Shown one piece after another: positions 5,364-5,425 of a DNA stretch of 5,425 bases. Origin of the DNA: Actinomycetota bacterium (GTDB taxonomy: Bacteria > Actinomycetota > Actinomycetes > Nanopelagicales > Nanopelagicaceae); the NCBI GenBank assembly GCA_009704445.1, contig WLED01000069.1:1-5425 (forward strand). Direction: 5' to 3'. The notes below the pieces were generated by a model. The model searched no databases. It was given only the letters and a program-made list of their open reading frames with translations, and was not told the origin of the DNA. Position 1 is the first letter of the stretch. Each line of letters starts with the position of its first letter. Made by a program: the position numbers and the translations under genes.

Positions 5364-5425
5364 AGGTGTTAGGGCTAAAGGTACTGGGTCGGTAATCAGA
5401 GTAGGAAATCTGGTTTAGACTCTCG

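Overview
The window looks like chromosomal DNA from a small-genome actinobacterium with modest G+C, plausibly one of the streamlined freshwater lineages such as the Nanopelagicales (acI). This rests on three things: an aminopeptidase N of the Streptomyces/Mycobacterium type, an RpiB with the actinobacterial GGSGNGEQ active-site motif instead of the catalytic cysteine of enterobacterial RpiB, and AT-leaning codon use. The lineage is inferred; no rRNA or marker phylogeny is available here.

Left part (1-2883). The window opens with the last 28 codons of an unrecognised plus-strand gene. A 59-residue single-pass membrane protein (108-287, plus) follows, probably read from a leaderless transcript. 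It converges on pepN (346-2883, minus), a complete M1-family zinc aminopeptidase. A GC-rich hairpin in the gap probably ends pepN transcription.

Middle (2884-4060). A 55-bp gap separates pepN from the divergent trmB (2939-3598, plus), the tRNA guanine-N7 methyltransferase. trmB runs tail to tail into rpiB (3605-4060, minus), a pentose-phosphate isomerase, with only 6 bp between stop codons. These are housekeeping genes for peptide turnover, tRNA modification and sugar-phosphate metabolism. They share a neighbourhood but no pathway.

Right part (4061-5425). A 296-bp non-coding stretch holds a terminator-like hairpin just upstream of rpiB, an orphan perfect Shine-Dalgarno with a 4-codon reading frame, and a possible promoter with a foldable leader. 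The leader's outer stem would bury the ribosome-binding site of the next gene. That gene (4357-5283, plus) encodes an exported collagen-like protein: signal peptide, a GDFYID...YGPK N-terminal module, 24 uninterrupted Gly-X-Y triplets and a beta-rich C-terminal domain. It ends 6 bp from a tRNA-Gly(UCC) gene on the minus strand. The collagen-like gene and its leader are the accessory-looking and most interesting part of the window.
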